From contig NZ_CP031416.1 in the NCBI RefSeq assembly GCF_003367375.1, forward strand, positions 2,425,501-2,489,500: a DNA stretch of 64,000 nt. The letters run 5' to 3'. Of this stretch, positions 52,482-62,844 are shown piece by piece. Below the pieces are notes generated by a model. That model was not told the DNA's origin. It was given only the letters and a program-made list of their open reading frames with translations, and searched no databases. How positions within the stretch are numbered: position 1 is the first letter of the stretch; the number at the start of each line of letters is the position of its first letter. The position numbers and the translations under genes were made by a program. The stretch comes from Gallaecimonas mangrovi. Lineage in GTDB: Bacteria; Pseudomonadota; Gammaproteobacteria; Enterobacterales; Gallaecimonadaceae.

Positions 52482-53357
52482 TTATCCCTCAAACAGTGCC
52501 AGCAGCGACGAAAAGTCCTTGCCGGCGTTACCTTTCTTGTTGTGCATTTGATAAAGCGCCCGCGCCAAACCGCCCATAGGCACCGAGGCCGATACGGCTC
52601 CTGCCGCCGCCATTGCCAGCTCTAAATCTTTGATCATCAATTGGCTAGTAAAGCCGCCCTGATAACCATTGGACGCCGGGGTGTTGTCCATCACACCGGG
52701 CACCGGGTTGTATTTTTCCAGTACCCAGTTGCCGCCGGAGCTGACTTTCATAATGTCTGACAACACAGCAGCGTTAAGGCCGTGTGCCATACCCAGCGTT
52801 AAAGCTTCACAGGTCCCCGCCATTAATACTGACAACAGCATGTTATTGCAGATCTTGGCCACCTGGCCGGCGCCGCTGCCACCGGCATGAAAAACGTTGC
52901 CGCCCATGGCGCCAAGAACGCCTTGGGCGCGACTAAAGGCATGCTCGCTGCCCCCCACAATAAAGGTCAAAGTGCCTGCGGCGGCGCCAGCAGTGCCGCC
53001 AGAAACCGGCGCATCAACAAAGTCCAGGCTTAACGTTTCGGCCTCTTGGTGCACGCGGCAAGCGGTAGCAGCATCAATGGTGGAAGAATCAATCACCAAG
53101 GTGCCTTTTTCTAACCGCGACAATAGGCCCGTTTCGCCCAGGTAGATACTGGCCACCTGCTGGCCGGTTTGAAGCATGGTAATAACCACCGGGCACTGGC
53201 TGGCCGTATCAAGGGTGCCCGCTTGCGCGCCGGCACTAACCACCTCGGCAACCGCGCTGGCGTTAAGGTCAATGGCAACCACCTCATGCCCTGCTTTAAG
53301 CAGGTTACGCGCCATCGGCGCCCCCATGTTGCCAAGGCCGATAAAGGCGACTTTCAT
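52482..53357 (-). CDS. mmsB: 3-hydroxyisobutyrate dehydrogenase
   Basis: 291 residues. AFIGLGNMGAPMARNLLKAGH is the dinucleotide site (as GLGNMGAPMARNLLKAGH); DAPVSGGTAGAAAGTL lies near residue 117; the catalytic Lys is in GAGQVAKICNNMLL near residue 168; GGNWVLEKYNPVPGV is typical of valine-pathway enzymes. It oxidises 3-hydroxyisobutyrate to methylmalonate semialdehyde, between the hydrolase and MmsA encoded in the same operon. Confidence 0.93.
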   Translation of the reverse strand: MKVAFIGLGNMGAPMARNLLKAGHEVVAIDLNASAVAEVVSAGAQAGTLDTASQCPVVITMLQTGQQVASIYLGETGLLSRLEKGTLVIDSSTIDAATACRVHQEAETLSLDFVDAPVSGGTAGAAAGTLTFIVGGSEHAFSRAQGVLGAMGGNVFHAGGSGAGQVAKICNNMLLSVLMAGTCEALTLGMAHGLNAAVLSDIMKVSSGGNWVLEKYNPVPGVMDNTPASNGYQGGFTSQLMIKDLELAMAAAGAVSASVPMGGLARALYQMHNKKGNAGKDFSSLLALFEG

Positions 53358-53366
53358 AAGCGCTCC

Positions 53367-54479
53367 TTAGATATCATCAAGGGGGTGCTGCAGCCCCCAG
53401 GGACTCTCGAAAAAGTGGTTAACGACGGTTGGGTCAACCTCACTGACGTGCCGATAGCGCCACTGTGGTTTTTTATCTTTGTCTACCAACAGCGCTCTAA
53501 CGCCTTCTTGAAATTCGCCAAATTCCCCACACCGATACGACAGCCCCGCTTCCATGCGAAACACCTCGCCCAGGCCCATGGTTTTGCCGCGTTTTAGCTG
53601 CTCAAACAGCACGGCAGCCGACAACGGCGAGCCATGGCTAAAGGTGCTTTGGGCTTTCACCAGCCAACTGTCGTCGGTTTTTAAGGCGGCAATACGCTCG
53701 GCAATAACCGCTAAATCATCGCCGTCACAGAGTGCATCGATACGGTCCTGGTGGCCTTTTATCTGGCCGCGAGGCAGTTTGACTCTGGCGGGCTGTTCAA
53801 GGGTTTTAAGAGCATGTGAGAGCTTTTCGTGGTTAAGCCGTAAGGTATCGCCCCAATTAACATGACAAAGGGCATCAAAAAGCCGCTCTTTGTCATCGGC
53901 GGCAATAAAATGGTCGGCCAAACCGACATAAAGTGCGTCAGCCGCGTTGATATTGGCGCCGGTCAGCCCCAAAAAAAGCCCGGCTTTACCTGGCATGCGC
54001 GACAAGAAAAAGCTGCCGCCAACATCGGGATAAAGACCGATGGTAATTTCCGGCATGGCAATACGCGCCGTTTCAGTAACCACGCGGTGTGAAGCGCCGC
54101 TCATAAGGCCAAGGCCACCGCCCATAATGATGCCGTGGCCCCACACCAATACCGGTTTATTAAGGCAATGAATTTGGTAATCGAGCCGGTATTCTTTTAA
54201 AAAGAACGGTGCCACCGCTTCACCACCATCGCCGCTTTCTTTCATGGCGTGATAAAGCGCTACCACATCGCCACCAGCGCAAAAGGCTTTGTCGCCAGCG
54301 CCTTCCAATACCACCAACGCAATATGCGGGTTTTGCTCCCAAGCCGTTAGCTTTGGCGCTAATTGGTCAATCATGGCCAGCGACAAAGCATTCAACGACT
54401 TTTCGCTGTTAAGCCGAGCGATGCCTATAGCTTTGCCATTGGCGGTGGCACGTTCTTCAAATTGCACATAATCGGTCAT
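53367..54479 (-). CDS. 3-hydroxyisobutyryl-CoA hydrolase
   Basis: 370 residues, longer than simple enoyl-CoA hydratases and of the HIBCH type. AGDKAFCAGGDVVALYHAMK near residue 62, GHGIIMGGGLGLMSGASHRV near residue 115, MPEITIGLYPDVGGSFFLSR near residue 142 (catalytic Glu and Asp). The C-terminal domain includes FREGV-like EFQEGVRALLVDKDKKPQW. It removes CoA from 3-hydroxyisobutyryl-CoA in valine breakdown. Overlaps the upstream hydratase by four bases. Confidence 0.92.
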   Translation of the reverse strand: MTDYVQFEERATANGKAIGIARLNSEKSLNALSLAMIDQLAPKLTAWEQNPHIALVVLEGAGDKAFCAGGDVVALYHAMKESGDGGEAVAPFFLKEYRLDYQIHCLNKPVLVWGHGIIMGGGLGLMSGASHRVVTETARIAMPEITIGLYPDVGGSFFLSRMPGKAGLFLGLTGANINAADALYVGLADHFIAADDKERLFDALCHVNWGDTLRLNHEKLSHALKTLEQPARVKLPRGQIKGHQDRIDALCDGDDLAVIAERIAALKTDDSWLVKAQSTFSHGSPLSAAVLFEQLKRGKTMGLGEVFRMEAGLSYRCGEFGEFQEGVRALLVDKDKKPQWRYRHVSEVDPTVVNHFFESPWGLQHPLDDI

Positions 54480-55252
54480 GTTCTATGCCATTTGGGTTGT
54501 CTTTTTTCTAAAAAGGCCTGTACGCCTTCCCGTGGGTAAGGACCGTCAAAAAGCTTGATGAAATATTCACGCTCTTTGGCGAGCCCTTGGGAAATAGACC
54601 CATGACGGCAGTTTTGAATCAGCTTTTTACAAAAGGCCAGAGATTGCGGGCTTTGCTGCGCGGTTTGCTCGGCTAGCCGCAGCGCCGCAGTCATGCCCTC
54701 ACCGGCGCCAACAACCTCTTCAACCAGGCCAATTTTCTCGGCCAAAGTGGCATCAACCTGCTCACCACAAAGGATAATGCGCTTGGCCCAACCTTCGCCC
54801 ACAAGATGGGTTAAATTTTGGGTACCGCCGGCGCAAGGCAGTAGCCCAACCTTGGCTTCCGGCAAAGCCATCAGCGCCTTGGGCTCGGCAATGCGTAAAT
54901 CGCAAGCCAGCGCCACTTCTAAACCGCCGCCCATGGCATAGCCATTAATCACCGCGATAGAAAGGCCACGAAAGCCTGATAACGCTTCAAAAGCGCGGCC
55001 AAATAAGTGGGCCATTTGCGTAGCCGTTGCTTTATCAGCATCGGCAAAGCTGTTGAGGTCAGCACCCGCACTAAAGAATTTGTCGCTGGCAGAGCGCACT
55101 ATCAGGGTGCAAACCTCGGTTTTGGCGTTGAGATCTTCGATAATGGCGGCCAGTTCAGTCAGGCTTTCTGCCGTCCAGGTATTGGCAGGCAGGTTGTTTA
55201 ACGTCAGCACGGCACTGTGGCCGCTAACCTGTAAATCTAAAGGCGCTTTCAT
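54476..55252 (-). CDS. Enoyl-CoA hydratase (methacrylyl/tiglyl-CoA hydratase by context)
   Basis: 258 residues of the crotonase fold. Oxyanion motifs SDKFFSAGADLNSFADADK near residue 56 and VINGYAMGGGLEVALACDLRI near residue 103; LPEAKVGLLPCAGGTQNL near residue 128 carries the catalytic Glu region. Hydrates the methacrylyl-CoA formed by the upstream dehydrogenase; specificity is inferred from the operon. Confidence 0.9.
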   Translation of the reverse strand: MKAPLDLQVSGHSAVLTLNNLPANTWTAESLTELAAIIEDLNAKTEVCTLIVRSASDKFFSAGADLNSFADADKATATQMAHLFGRAFEALSGFRGLSIAVINGYAMGGGLEVALACDLRIAEPKALMALPEAKVGLLPCAGGTQNLTHLVGEGWAKRIILCGEQVDATLAEKIGLVEEVVGAGEGMTAALRLAEQTAQQSPQSLAFCKKLIQNCRHGSISQGLAKEREYFIKLFDGPYPREGVQAFLEKRQPKWHRT

Positions 55253-55261
55253 CTGGCCTCC

Positions 55262-56419
55262 TTACAAAATGGCACTGGCATGCTCAGCCAGCAGCCGGCG
55301 GGCAATAATAAGGCGCATGATTTCATTGGTACCTTCCAAGATCTGGTGCACCCGCACGTCACGCAGGTGGCGCTCTAATGGGTATTCTTGGATATAGCCA
55401 TAGCCACCATGAAGCTGCAGCGCCTGGTTACACACCTCGAACCCCACATCGGTGGCAAAACGTTTGGCCATAGCGCAATACGCGGTGCGCTCTGGGTCTT
55501 TCACATCCAGCTTATAAGCGGCTAGGCGCACTAACTGCCGGGCGGCAACCAGTTCGGTAGCCATGTCAGCCAGCTTAAATTGCAGTGCTTGAAAAGCCGC
55601 CAACGGCTTACCAAATTGCTGACGTTGGTGCAGGTATTGCGTTGCGGTATTGAGCGCTTGTTGGGCCGTGCCAACCGAACAGGTGGCAATATTAATGCGG
55701 CCACCATCAAGCCCCATCATGGCGAATTTAAAGCCCTCGCCTTCTTCACCGAGGCGAAAATGCTTAGGCACCCGCACCCTATCGAAGGTCACCATGCGAG
55801 TGGGTTGGGCGTTCCAGCCCATTTTCGACTCGGCCTTGCCATAACTGATGCCCGGGCTATTGGCGGGCACCACAAAGGCACTAATACCAGCAGGGCCCGC
55901 TTCACCGGTTCGGGCCATCACCACCAGTAGTTGCGTGCTGCCCGCGCCACTGATAAACACCTTGGCACCGGTTAGCAGATAATCACTACCATCCGCTTGG
56001 GCTTTGGTTTGCAAATTGGCAGCATCGGAGCCAGCGCCGGGTTCGGTTAAGCAGTAGGAAGCCAGTTTTTTACCGGTCACCAAGTCAGGACAGAACTGGG
56101 CTACGGCCTCAGGGCTGCCAAAACGTGCCACCATCCAAGTTGCCATATTGTGGATCGTCATATAGGCAGTGGTGCTGGTACAGCCCATGGCCAACTGTTC
56201 AAAGACAATGCTGGCATCAAGCCGGTTAAGCCCCAGACCACCGGCCGCCTCTGGCGTGTAAAGGCTTAAAAAGCCCATGTCGCCCGCTTGGCGAATCACT
56301 TCAACCGGGAAGTAATGTTCTTTATCCCAACGTGCGGCATTGGGGGCCAGCTCACTTTCGGCGAATTGGCGAGCACTGTCTTCAAAGGCAAGTTGGTCGT
56401 CGGTTAAATGAAAGTTCAC
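55262..56419 (-). CDS. Acyl-CoA dehydrogenase (isobutyryl/2-methylbutyryl-CoA dehydrogenase by context)
   Basis: 385 residues. FAD-contact YCLTEPGAGSDAANLQTKA near residue 127; LHGGYGYIQEYPLERHLRD near residue 338; catalytic Glu in HQILEGTNEIMRLII near residue 365. Oxidises the branched acyl-CoA to methacrylyl-CoA or tiglyl-CoA. It differs from LiuA at 60015, where this position is not Glu. Confidence 0.92.
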   Translation of the reverse strand: MNFHLTDDQLAFEDSARQFAESELAPNAARWDKEHYFPVEVIRQAGDMGFLSLYTPEAAGGLGLNRLDASIVFEQLAMGCTSTTAYMTIHNMATWMVARFGSPEAVAQFCPDLVTGKKLASYCLTEPGAGSDAANLQTKAQADGSDYLLTGAKVFISGAGSTQLLVVMARTGEAGPAGISAFVVPANSPGISYGKAESKMGWNAQPTRMVTFDRVRVPKHFRLGEEGEGFKFAMMGLDGGRINIATCSVGTAQQALNTATQYLHQRQQFGKPLAAFQALQFKLADMATELVAARQLVRLAAYKLDVKDPERTAYCAMAKRFATDVGFEVCNQALQLHGGYGYIQEYPLERHLRDVRVHQILEGTNEIMRLIIARRLLAEHASAIL

Positions 56420-56431
56420 AGCATGGCCTCG

Positions 56432-57922
56432 TTAGTCCAGGTGAATGGTCATATTGGGGCCAGCGGGGATATCACCCTCAAACCAGCGGGCAGTAACGGT
56501 TTTGGTTTCGGTATAAAACCGCACCGCCTGTTTACCATAGGCATGCTGGTCGCCATAAAAAGAGCCTTTCCAGCCGGTAAAACTAAAAAAGGGCAACGGC
56601 ACCGGAATTGGCACATTAATACCCACCTGGCCAACACTGATTTCGTGCTGATACTTGCGGGCCGCGGCGCCACTGGCGGTAAAAATAGAGGTGCCATTGC
56701 CGTAAGGGTTGGCATTCACCAGAGCGATGGCACTGGCTAAGCTGTCGGCATTAACCAAGCACAGTACCGGGCCAAAAATTTCTTCGCGGTATATGCGCAT
56801 CTCGGGGGTGACTTCACTAAAAAGTGTTGGCCCCAGCCAGTTCCCGTTTTCATAGCCTTCGACGCTAAAGTCGCTGCCATCGAGCAGGCAGTTGGCACCT
56901 TCTTCCTTGCCAGCAGCGATCAGCGCTTGTACTCGCGCTTTGGCTTTTGGCGAAATAAGCGGGCCGAAAGCTGCATCTTTATCGTTCCACAGACCAGGCC
57001 GAACCTTGGCAAGAGCGGCTTTGATGTCGTCAACCCAAGCCTGGCTCTCCCCGACCAGCACCACCACCGAGATGGCCATGCAGCGCTGCCCTGCCGCCCC
57101 AACCGAGGCACCGACAATGTTATTGATGACCTGATCTTTGTTGGCATCGGGCATCACCACCATGTGGTTTTTGGCACCAGCAAAGGCTTGCACCCGTTTT
57201 AAGTGTTGGGTGCCTTGTTGGTAAATGTACTGGCCAACCGGCACCGAACCGACAAAAGACAAGGCTTTTACCTCGGGGTGCTGTAGCAGAAAGTCCACTT
57301 GCTCTTTACCGCCATGCACCACTTGCAACACCCCTTTAGGGGCGCCGGCTTCAACAAAAAGCTCCACCAGACGCGTCGGCGTCAGCGGGTCTTGTTCCGA
57401 GGGTTTGAGGATAAAGGTATTGCCGCAAGCGATGGCCAGCGGAAACATCCACAGCGGGATCATCGCCGGGAAATTAAAAGGCGTAATGCCGGCGCAAACC
57501 CCCAATGGCTGGGTCAGGCTGTAGCAATCAATGCTACGCGCCACGTTTTCCACCGTCTCGCCCATCATCAAACTGGCGATATTGGCGGCGTGTTCTACGA
57601 CTTCGATACCCCGCCAAACATCGCCTTTGGCGTCATCAAAGGTTTTGCCGGTCTCAAGGGAGAGAGTTTCGGCTATCTCATTCTGGTGGGCTTTAAGCAG
57701 ATGCTGATAGCGCAGCATTACCCGCGCCCGCTCTGACACCGGAACGTCCTTCCAGATTAAAAAGGCCGCTTTGGCGCTCGCCACTGCCGCTTGCATCTCA
57801 CCCTGGGTGGCACAAGGCACCTTGGCAATAACACTGTTATCGGCCGGGTTAGTCACATCAATAAACTGCTGGCTTTGGCTGGCAACAAACTGGCCATCAA
57901 TAAAAAGCGGCAGGGTTTTCAT
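56432..57922 (-). CDS. mmsA: Methylmalonate-semialdehyde dehydrogenase (CoA-acylating)
   Basis: 496 residues. Aldehyde dehydrogenase fold: [20 protein letters not shown] near residue 135, [13 protein letters not shown] near residue 228, catalytic Cys in [19 protein letters not shown] near residue 283, EIFGPVLCL near residue 385. The CoA-dependent subgroup is indicated by the GQRCMA motif. Converts methylmalonate semialdehyde to propionyl-CoA, CO2 and NADH. Confidence 0.94.
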   Translation of the reverse strand: MKTLPLFIDGQFVASQSQQFIDVTNPADNSVIAKVPCATQGEMQAAVASAKAAFLIWKDVPVSERARVMLRYQHLLKAHQNEIAETLSLETGKTFDDAKGDVWRGIEVVEHAANIASLMMGETVENVARSIDCYSLTQPLGVCAGITPFNFPAMIPLWMFPLAIACGNTFILKPSEQDPLTPTRLVELFVEAGAPKGVLQVVHGGKEQVDFLLQHPEVKALSFVGSVPVGQYIYQQGTQHLKRVQAFAGAKNHMVVMPDANKDQVINNIVGASVGAAGQRCMAISVVVLVGESQAWVDDIKAALAKVRPGLWNDKDAAFGPLISPKAKARVQALIAAGKEEGANCLLDGSDFSVEGYENGNWLGPTLFSEVTPEMRIYREEIFGPVLCLVNADSLASAIALVNANPYGNGTSIFTASGAAARKYQHEISVGQVGINVPIPVPLPFFSFTGWKGSFYGDQHAYGKQAVRFYTETKTVTARWFEGDIPAGPNMTIHLD

Positions 57923-57930
57923 AAAGGTCC

Positions 57931-59103
57931 TTACATCAATTCAATGGCCACGGCAGTCGCTTCGCCACCACCGATACAAAGTGACGCCACACCTTTTTTC
58001 AGGTTTCTGGCTTTTAGGGCATGAATAAGTGTGACCAACAGCCGGGCACCGGTGCAGCCAATAGGATGGCCAAGGGCGCAAGCGCCGCCATTCACATTCA
58101 CCTTGTTGTGATCAAGCCCTAGCTCTTGCATGGCGAGCATTGTCACCATGGCAAAGGCCTCGTTAATTTCATAAAGGTCAACATCCTGCTGCTGCCAGCC
58201 CACTTTCGCTAACAGCAGCTGAATGGCCCCGACCGGGGCAATGGTGAACTCACTGGGGTGCTGCGCATGCTGGGTATGTCCAACAATGCGCGCCAAAGGC
58301 GTTAAACCGCGCTTTATAGCGGCGTCTTCATCCATTAGCACTAGCGCCGCCGCCCCATCAGAAATAGAAGAGGCGTTGGCCGCAGTAATAGAGCCATCCT
58401 TACTAAAGGCCGGTTTTAGAGCAGGAATTTTGTCAATAACGGCATTGCCGGGCTGTTCGTCCTGGTCAACCACGTAGTCGCCCTTGCGGCTTTTAACCTC
58501 AACCGGGGTTATTTCGGCTTTAAAGGCGCCGTTAGCGATAGCCGCTTTAGCACGGCTTAACGATTCAATGGCAAAACGGTCCATATCCTGGCGACTAAGG
58601 CCGTATTGGTCAGCCGTTTCTTGCGCAAAAGCGCCCATTAATCTGCCACTGTAAGCATCTTCAAGACCGTCGAGAAACATGTGATCTTTGAGCTCACCAT
58701 GACCCATGCGCAGCCCCGCCCGCGCTTTGGGCAGTAAGTAAGGCGCATTGGTCATCGACTCCATGCCCCCGGCCACCACCACCTCGGCACTGCCGGCTTT
58801 AATAAGGTCATGCCCCAGCATGACGGCCTTCATGCCAGAGCCGCAGACCTTGCTCACCGTGGTGGCACCACAGCTATCGGGCAATCCACCATACCGACTG
58901 GCTTGACGGGCAGGCGCCTGGCCGATGCCTGCCGGTAATACGCAGCCCATCAGCGTTTCGGTGACCTCTTCGGGTTTAACCCGAGCACGCCCTAGAGCCG
59001 CTTTAATGGCTGCGGCGCCTAACTTCGGCGCCGAAATTTCGCTCAGGCTTCCTTGAAATGCTCCCATGGCGGTACGAGCAGCACCGACAATAACAATGCT
59101 CAT
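57931..59103 (-). CDS. Acetyl-CoA C-acyltransferase (thiolase)
   Basis: 390 residues. Acyl-binding Cys in [18 protein letters not shown] near residue 88; [12 protein letters not shown] and [20 protein letters not shown] (His near residue 348); deprotonating Cys in [16 protein letters not shown] near residue 378. Probably cleaves 2-methylacetoacetyl-CoA from isoleucine, or acetoacetyl-CoA from the leucine branch. First gene of the minus-strand operon, facing liuR. Confidence 0.92.
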   Translation of the reverse strand: MSIVIVGAARTAMGAFQGSLSEISAPKLGAAAIKAALGRARVKPEEVTETLMGCVLPAGIGQAPARQASRYGGLPDSCGATTVSKVCGSGMKAVMLGHDLIKAGSAEVVVAGGMESMTNAPYLLPKARAGLRMGHGELKDHMFLDGLEDAYSGRLMGAFAQETADQYGLSRQDMDRFAIESLSRAKAAIANGAFKAEITPVEVKSRKGDYVVDQDEQPGNAVIDKIPALKPAFSKDGSITAANASSISDGAAALVLMDEDAAIKRGLTPLARIVGHTQHAQHPSEFTIAPVGAIQLLLAKVGWQQQDVDLYEINEAFAMVTMLAMQELGLDHNKVNVNGGACALGHPIGCTGARLLVTLIHALKARNLKKGVASLCIGGGEATAVAIELM

Positions 59104-59141
59104 AGCGACTCCTCAGTGTCTTTTCCTCAGCCTACTTTATG

Positions 59142-59159
59142 GTTTACGTTAACGTCAAC
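59142..59159 (-). promoter_or_regulatory. Candidate LiuR operator/promoter for the thiolase-mmsA operon
   Basis: GTTTACGTTAACGTCAAC: palindromic with a perfect ACGTTAACGT core. On the minus strand TTGACG begins within it and TAGGCT follows after 18 bases, so the palindrome lies between -35 and -10 elements, as expected for a MerR-type regulator. Confidence 0.6.
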
Positions 59160-59518
59160 CTGTTGAGCGTAAGGCAAGCGGGGAAAGACCAGAGCAGCGC
59201 TGATGAAAACAACAGCACTGGTGAGATATTTTCATTATCCGGCTGAATAGAAGTCACGCTTTTGACCTTTTCGTCAGGGAACGTCGCCGTTAAAGTAAGG
59301 GCTAGACTAAGGTCGAATACAAAAAAGCCTGAAAACTGTGAAAGAGGTAGCCAAATCGGTGGTGTAAGCCGCTATACAAAGTGGCGCCTTTATGTCTTCA
59401 TGGTAGAGCTGGTGGGCAACAGCTGCCGACCGGCCACAAACAAAAGCTTGTTTTTTGTATTTGATAAAGCCAATGTTGACAGTAGCTTGCGTGTAAGTTT
59501 CCCCCGAAAACTTCAAGC

Positions 59519-59547
59519 TTTACCTTTACGTAAACTTCCATTAAGGT
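59519..59547 (+). promoter_or_regulatory. Candidate LiuR operator/promoter for liuR-liuABCD
   Basis: TTTACC (59519-59524), a 17-base spacer with the perfect palindrome TTTACGTAAA (59525-59534), then TAAGGT (59542-59547). The site lies 14 bases before the liuR ATG, consistent with autoregulation. Confidence 0.55.
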
Positions 59548-59560
59548 AGTAACATCGACG

Positions 59561-59974
59561 ATGAGCCAAGACACCATGTCCAATAACATCACGTACAGTA
59601 TCAGTGAGCTGGCCAAAGAATTTGATATCACCACCAGGTCGATTCGATTCTATGAAGACCAAGGCCTACTCACCCCGGAGCGTAAAGGGCAAACCCGGAT
59701 CTATAACCGCCAGGACAGAGTGCGTTTGAAGCTCACCTTGCGCGGTAAACGCTTGGGCTTTTCTCTTGCCGAGATCCGTAAGCTGTTTGATTTGTATGAT
59801 GCGGATAAGTCATCCATCACTCAGCTCAGTACCATGCTTGAATTGGTGTCTGAGAAAAAAGCCGCTCTCGAGCAGCAGATGGAAGACATTAAAGTGGTGC
59901 TTATGGAACTGACGTCGGCAGAAACTCGCTGCCGTAGCGCCTTGGACGAAATTAACCAAAAGAAAAAGGCGTAA
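59561..59974 (+). CDS. liuR: MerR-family regulator of branched-chain degradation, LiuR
   Basis: 137 residues from 59561; an ATG at 59576 is an alternative start. Winged helix YSISELAKEFDITTRSIRFYEDQGLL is clear (as SISELAKEFDITTRSIRFYE), RIYNRQDRVRLKLTLRGKRLG follows, and a C-terminal coiled helix (ELVSEKKAALEQQMEDIK) gives the dimer. LiuR is known to control leucine/isovalerate degradation genes in many gammaproteobacteria, here consistent with its place just before liuA. Confidence 0.9.
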   Translation: MSQDTMSNNITYSISELAKEFDITTRSIRFYEDQGLLTPERKGQTRIYNRQDRVRLKLTLRGKRLGFSLAEIRKLFDLYDADKSSITQLSTMLELVSEKKAALEQQMEDIKVVLMELTSAETRCRSALDEINQKKKA

Positions 59975-60014
59975 TAACGGCAGCTAACCAGCACGCATCT
60001 CGGGGGAGACGCTG

Positions 60015-61184
60015 ATGATTAGCCAGTTTAAAAGCCTGAACTTCGGTTTGGGCGACACAGCGGACATGCTCCGCGACCACGTCAACGCCTTCGCACGCGA
60101 CGTCATAGCACCGCGCGCAGCCGACATTGATAAAAGCAATCAATTTCCCAATGAGCTTTGGCCTCGCTTCGGCGAGCTGGGGCTGTTGGGTGTAACGGTG
60201 AGCGAGCAATACGGCGGCGCCGCCATGGGCTACTTAGAGCACGTGGTAGTGATGGAGGAACTCTCTCGCGCCAGCGCCTCGGTGGGCCTCTCTTACGGCG
60301 CCCATTCCAACCTTTGCGTCAACCAAATTGCCCGCAATGGCAATGCGGCGCAAAAACAACAATACCTCCCCAAACTCATTAGTGGTGAACATATCGGCGC
60401 CTTGGCCATGTCAGAGCCCAATGCCGGCTCCGATGTGGTGTCAATGGGCCTAAGCGCCCGCGATAATGGCGATCATTTTCTGCTTAACGGCAGCAAAATG
60501 TGGATAACCAATGGCCCTGATGCGCATACCTTTGTGGTGTATGCCAAAACCGCCCCAGAGCTTGGCGCAAAAGGCATTAGCGCTTTTATTGTTGAGCGTG
60601 GCTTTGCCGGTTTTAGCCAGGCGCAAAAACTCGACAAACTAGGGATGCGCGGCTCCAACACCTGCGAGCTGGTGTTTAGCGATTGCCCGGTTCCCAAAGA
60701 AAACTTGCTGGGTGAACTCAATCAAGGGGTCAAGGTGCTGATGAGCGGCCTGGATTACGAGCGGGTGGTACTGGCCGGCGGTCCCCTTGGCATTATGCAA
60801 GCCTGTCTGGACGCCGTAGTGCCTTATGTCCACGACCGCCAGCAATTTGGCCAAGCCATTGGTAACTTCCAGTTAGTTCAAGGCAAATTGGCCGATATGT
60901 ACACCCGTATGAATGCTGCCCGCGCCTATGTATACACCGTTGCTCGCGCCTGCGACCGCGGCGAAACCACTCGTAAAGACGCTGCCGGTGCCATCCTTTA
61001 CAGTGCCGAAATGGCCACCCAAATGGCCCTGGATGCCATTCAATTGCTGGGTGGCAACGGTTATATCAATGAATTTCCCACCGGCAGGTTACTGCGCGAT
61101 GCCAAGCTTTATGAAATAGGCGCTGGCACCTCAGAAATACGCCGCATGCTGATTGGCCGAGAGCTTTTTAGCGAATCCTGTTGA
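60015..61184 (+). CDS. liuA: Isovaleryl-CoA dehydrogenase
   Basis: 389 residues. [20 protein letters not shown] near residue 134 is the FAD/substrate signature. The base-position motif at the C-terminus reads [19 protein letters not shown], with GAGT instead of EGTN. The catalytic Glu is instead in [16 protein letters not shown] near residue 248. That arrangement is the mark of isovaleryl-CoA dehydrogenases. First enzyme of the leucine-derived acyl-CoA route. Confidence 0.95.
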   Translation: MISQFKSLNFGLGDTADMLRDHVNAFARDVIAPRAADIDKSNQFPNELWPRFGELGLLGVTVSEQYGGAAMGYLEHVVVMEELSRASASVGLSYGAHSNLCVNQIARNGNAAQKQQYLPKLISGEHIGALAMSEPNAGSDVVSMGLSARDNGDHFLLNGSKMWITNGPDAHTFVVYAKTAPELGAKGISAFIVERGFAGFSQAQKLDKLGMRGSNTCELVFSDCPVPKENLLGELNQGVKVLMSGLDYERVVLAGGPLGIMQACLDAVVPYVHDRQQFGQAIGNFQLVQGKLADMYTRMNAARAYVYTVARACDRGETTRKDAAGAILYSAEMATQMALDAIQLLGGNGYINEFPTGRLLRDAKLYEIGAGTSEIRRMLIGRELFSESC

Positions 61185-61229
61185 GTCTGACGCAGGCGGC
61201 TTATCGCCGCCTCAACGAGAGGCTTGCCG

Positions 61230-62834
61230 ATGATACTGTCATCCAAAATCCACCCTCACAGTGACGACTTCATCCAAAAGGATGCAGCCATGCGTGCCTT
61301 GGTGGACGACTTAAAAGACAAAATAGCCACCCTAAGCCAGGGCGGCGGCGAAAATGCCTGCCTGCGACACAAGAGCCGCGGCAAGCTATTGGCCCGCGAA
61401 CGCATTGACTTGTTACTCGACCCCGGCGCCGCTTTTTTAGAAATTGGCCAGTTAGCCGCCTTCAATGTGTATGAGGATTATGTTCCCTGCGCAGGGGTGG
61501 TGGCCGGTATTGGCCGGGTCAGTGGTGTCGAATGCATGATTGTGGCCAATGATGCCACCGTCAAAGGCGGCACTTACTACCCGTTGACGGTGAAAAAGCA
61601 CCTGCGCGCCCAGGAAGTGGCCATGCGCTGTCGGCTGCCCTGTTTGTACCTGGTTGACTCGGGCGGCGCCTTTTTGCCCCGCCAGGACGAGGTTTTTCCA
61701 GACCGGGACCATTTTGGCCGCATTTTCTTTAATCAGGCACAAATGTCAGCCAAGGGCGTGCCGCAAATTGCGGTCGTTATGGGCCTTTGTACCGCCGGTG
61801 GCGCTTACGTGCCAGCCATGGCGGACGAGTCCATTATTGTAAAAAACCAAGGCACCATTTTTCTCGCCGGGCCGCCGCTGGTAAAGGCCGCTACCGGTGA
61901 AGAAGTTAGCGCCGAAGCGTTAGGCGGCGCCGATGTGCATTGCAAAGTCAGCGGCGTGGCTGACCATTATGCCCAAGATGATGCCCATGCCTTGGCACTG
62001 GCTCGCGAAGCAATTGCCAACTTAAATTGGCAAAAGCCACAGCAACTGGCCCTTAGAGCGCCCAAACCACCGCGTTTTAGTAGTGAAGAACTGTACGGCA
62101 TTGTCGGCACCGATCTTAAAAAGCCGTTTGATGTCAAAGAAGTCATTGCCCGCTTGGTGGATGATTCCCAGTTCCATGAATTTAAAGCGCTCTATGGCCC
62201 AACTTTGGTGTGCGGCTTTGCCCATATTCAGGGGTATCCGGTTGGCATTGTTGCCAATAACGGCATTTTATTTAGCGAGAGCGCACAAAAAGGCGCGCAT
62301 TTTATTGAGCTTTGTTGCCAACGTAAGGTGCCTTTGGTGTTCTTACAAAACATCACCGGTTTTATGGTTGGCCAAAAATACGAAGCGGAAGGCATCGCCA
62401 AACACGGCGCCAAAATGGTGGCCGCAGTGAGCTGCGCCAGTGTACCGAAATTTACGTTAGTAATTGGTGGCTCCTATGGCGCCGGTAACTACGGTATGTG
62501 TGGCCGCGCCTACGACCCTACATTAATGTGGATGTGGCCAAACGCCCGCATTTCGGTGATGGGCGGTGAGCAGGCCGCTGGCGTATTGGCAACGGTTAGC
62601 CGTGAAAATTTGGCTAAACGCGGGCAAAGCTGGAGCGATGAAGAGGAAAAAGCCTTCAAGGCACCTATCATCGAGAAGTACGAGCAGCAGGGGCACCCTT
62701 ATTATGCCTCCGCCAGGCTTTGGGATGACGGCGTAATTGACCCGGCCCAAAGTCGCGAGGTGCTGGCGCTAGCCCTGGCTGCTTCCCTCAACGCACAGAT
62801 AAACGACACCCATTTTGGCGTGTTTCGAATGTAA
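61230..62834 (+). CDS. liuB: Methylcrotonyl-CoA carboxylase, beta (carboxyltransferase) subunit
   Basis: 534 residues from the ATG at 61230; a TTG six bases upstream is rejected. [20 protein letters not shown] near residue 50; [18 protein letters not shown] near residue 140; [20 protein letters not shown] near residue 178; the C-terminal [20 protein letters not shown] and [20 protein letters not shown] are typical. It transfers CO2 from biotin to 3-methylcrotonyl-CoA with LiuD. Confidence 0.94.
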   Translation: MILSSKIHPHSDDFIQKDAAMRALVDDLKDKIATLSQGGGENACLRHKSRGKLLARERIDLLLDPGAAFLEIGQLAAFNVYEDYVPCAGVVAGIGRVSGVECMIVANDATVKGGTYYPLTVKKHLRAQEVAMRCRLPCLYLVDSGGAFLPRQDEVFPDRDHFGRIFFNQAQMSAKGVPQIAVVMGLCTAGGAYVPAMADESIIVKNQGTIFLAGPPLVKAATGEEVSAEALGGADVHCKVSGVADHYAQDDAHALALAREAIANLNWQKPQQLALRAPKPPRFSSEELYGIVGTDLKKPFDVKEVIARLVDDSQFHEFKALYGPTLVCGFAHIQGYPVGIVANNGILFSESAQKGAHFIELCCQRKVPLVFLQNITGFMVGQKYEAEGIAKHGAKMVAAVSCASVPKFTLVIGGSYGAGNYGMCGRAYDPTLMWMWPNARISVMGGEQAAGVLATVSRENLAKRGQSWSDEEEKAFKAPIIEKYEQQGHPYYASARLWDDGVIDPAQSREVLALALAASLNAQINDTHFGVFRM

Positions 62835-62844
62835 AGGAGTAAAC

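Larger units (their letters stand above)
59104..59560. other. 457-base divergent control region between the valine/isoleucine and leucine operons
   Basis: No gene seen; short open frames here lack ribosome sites and coding character. It contains two palindromes given separately. These are the likely LiuR sites for the two operons. An additional GCGTGTAAGTTTCC sequence near 59488 loosely resembles a further half-site. Confidence 0.6.
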
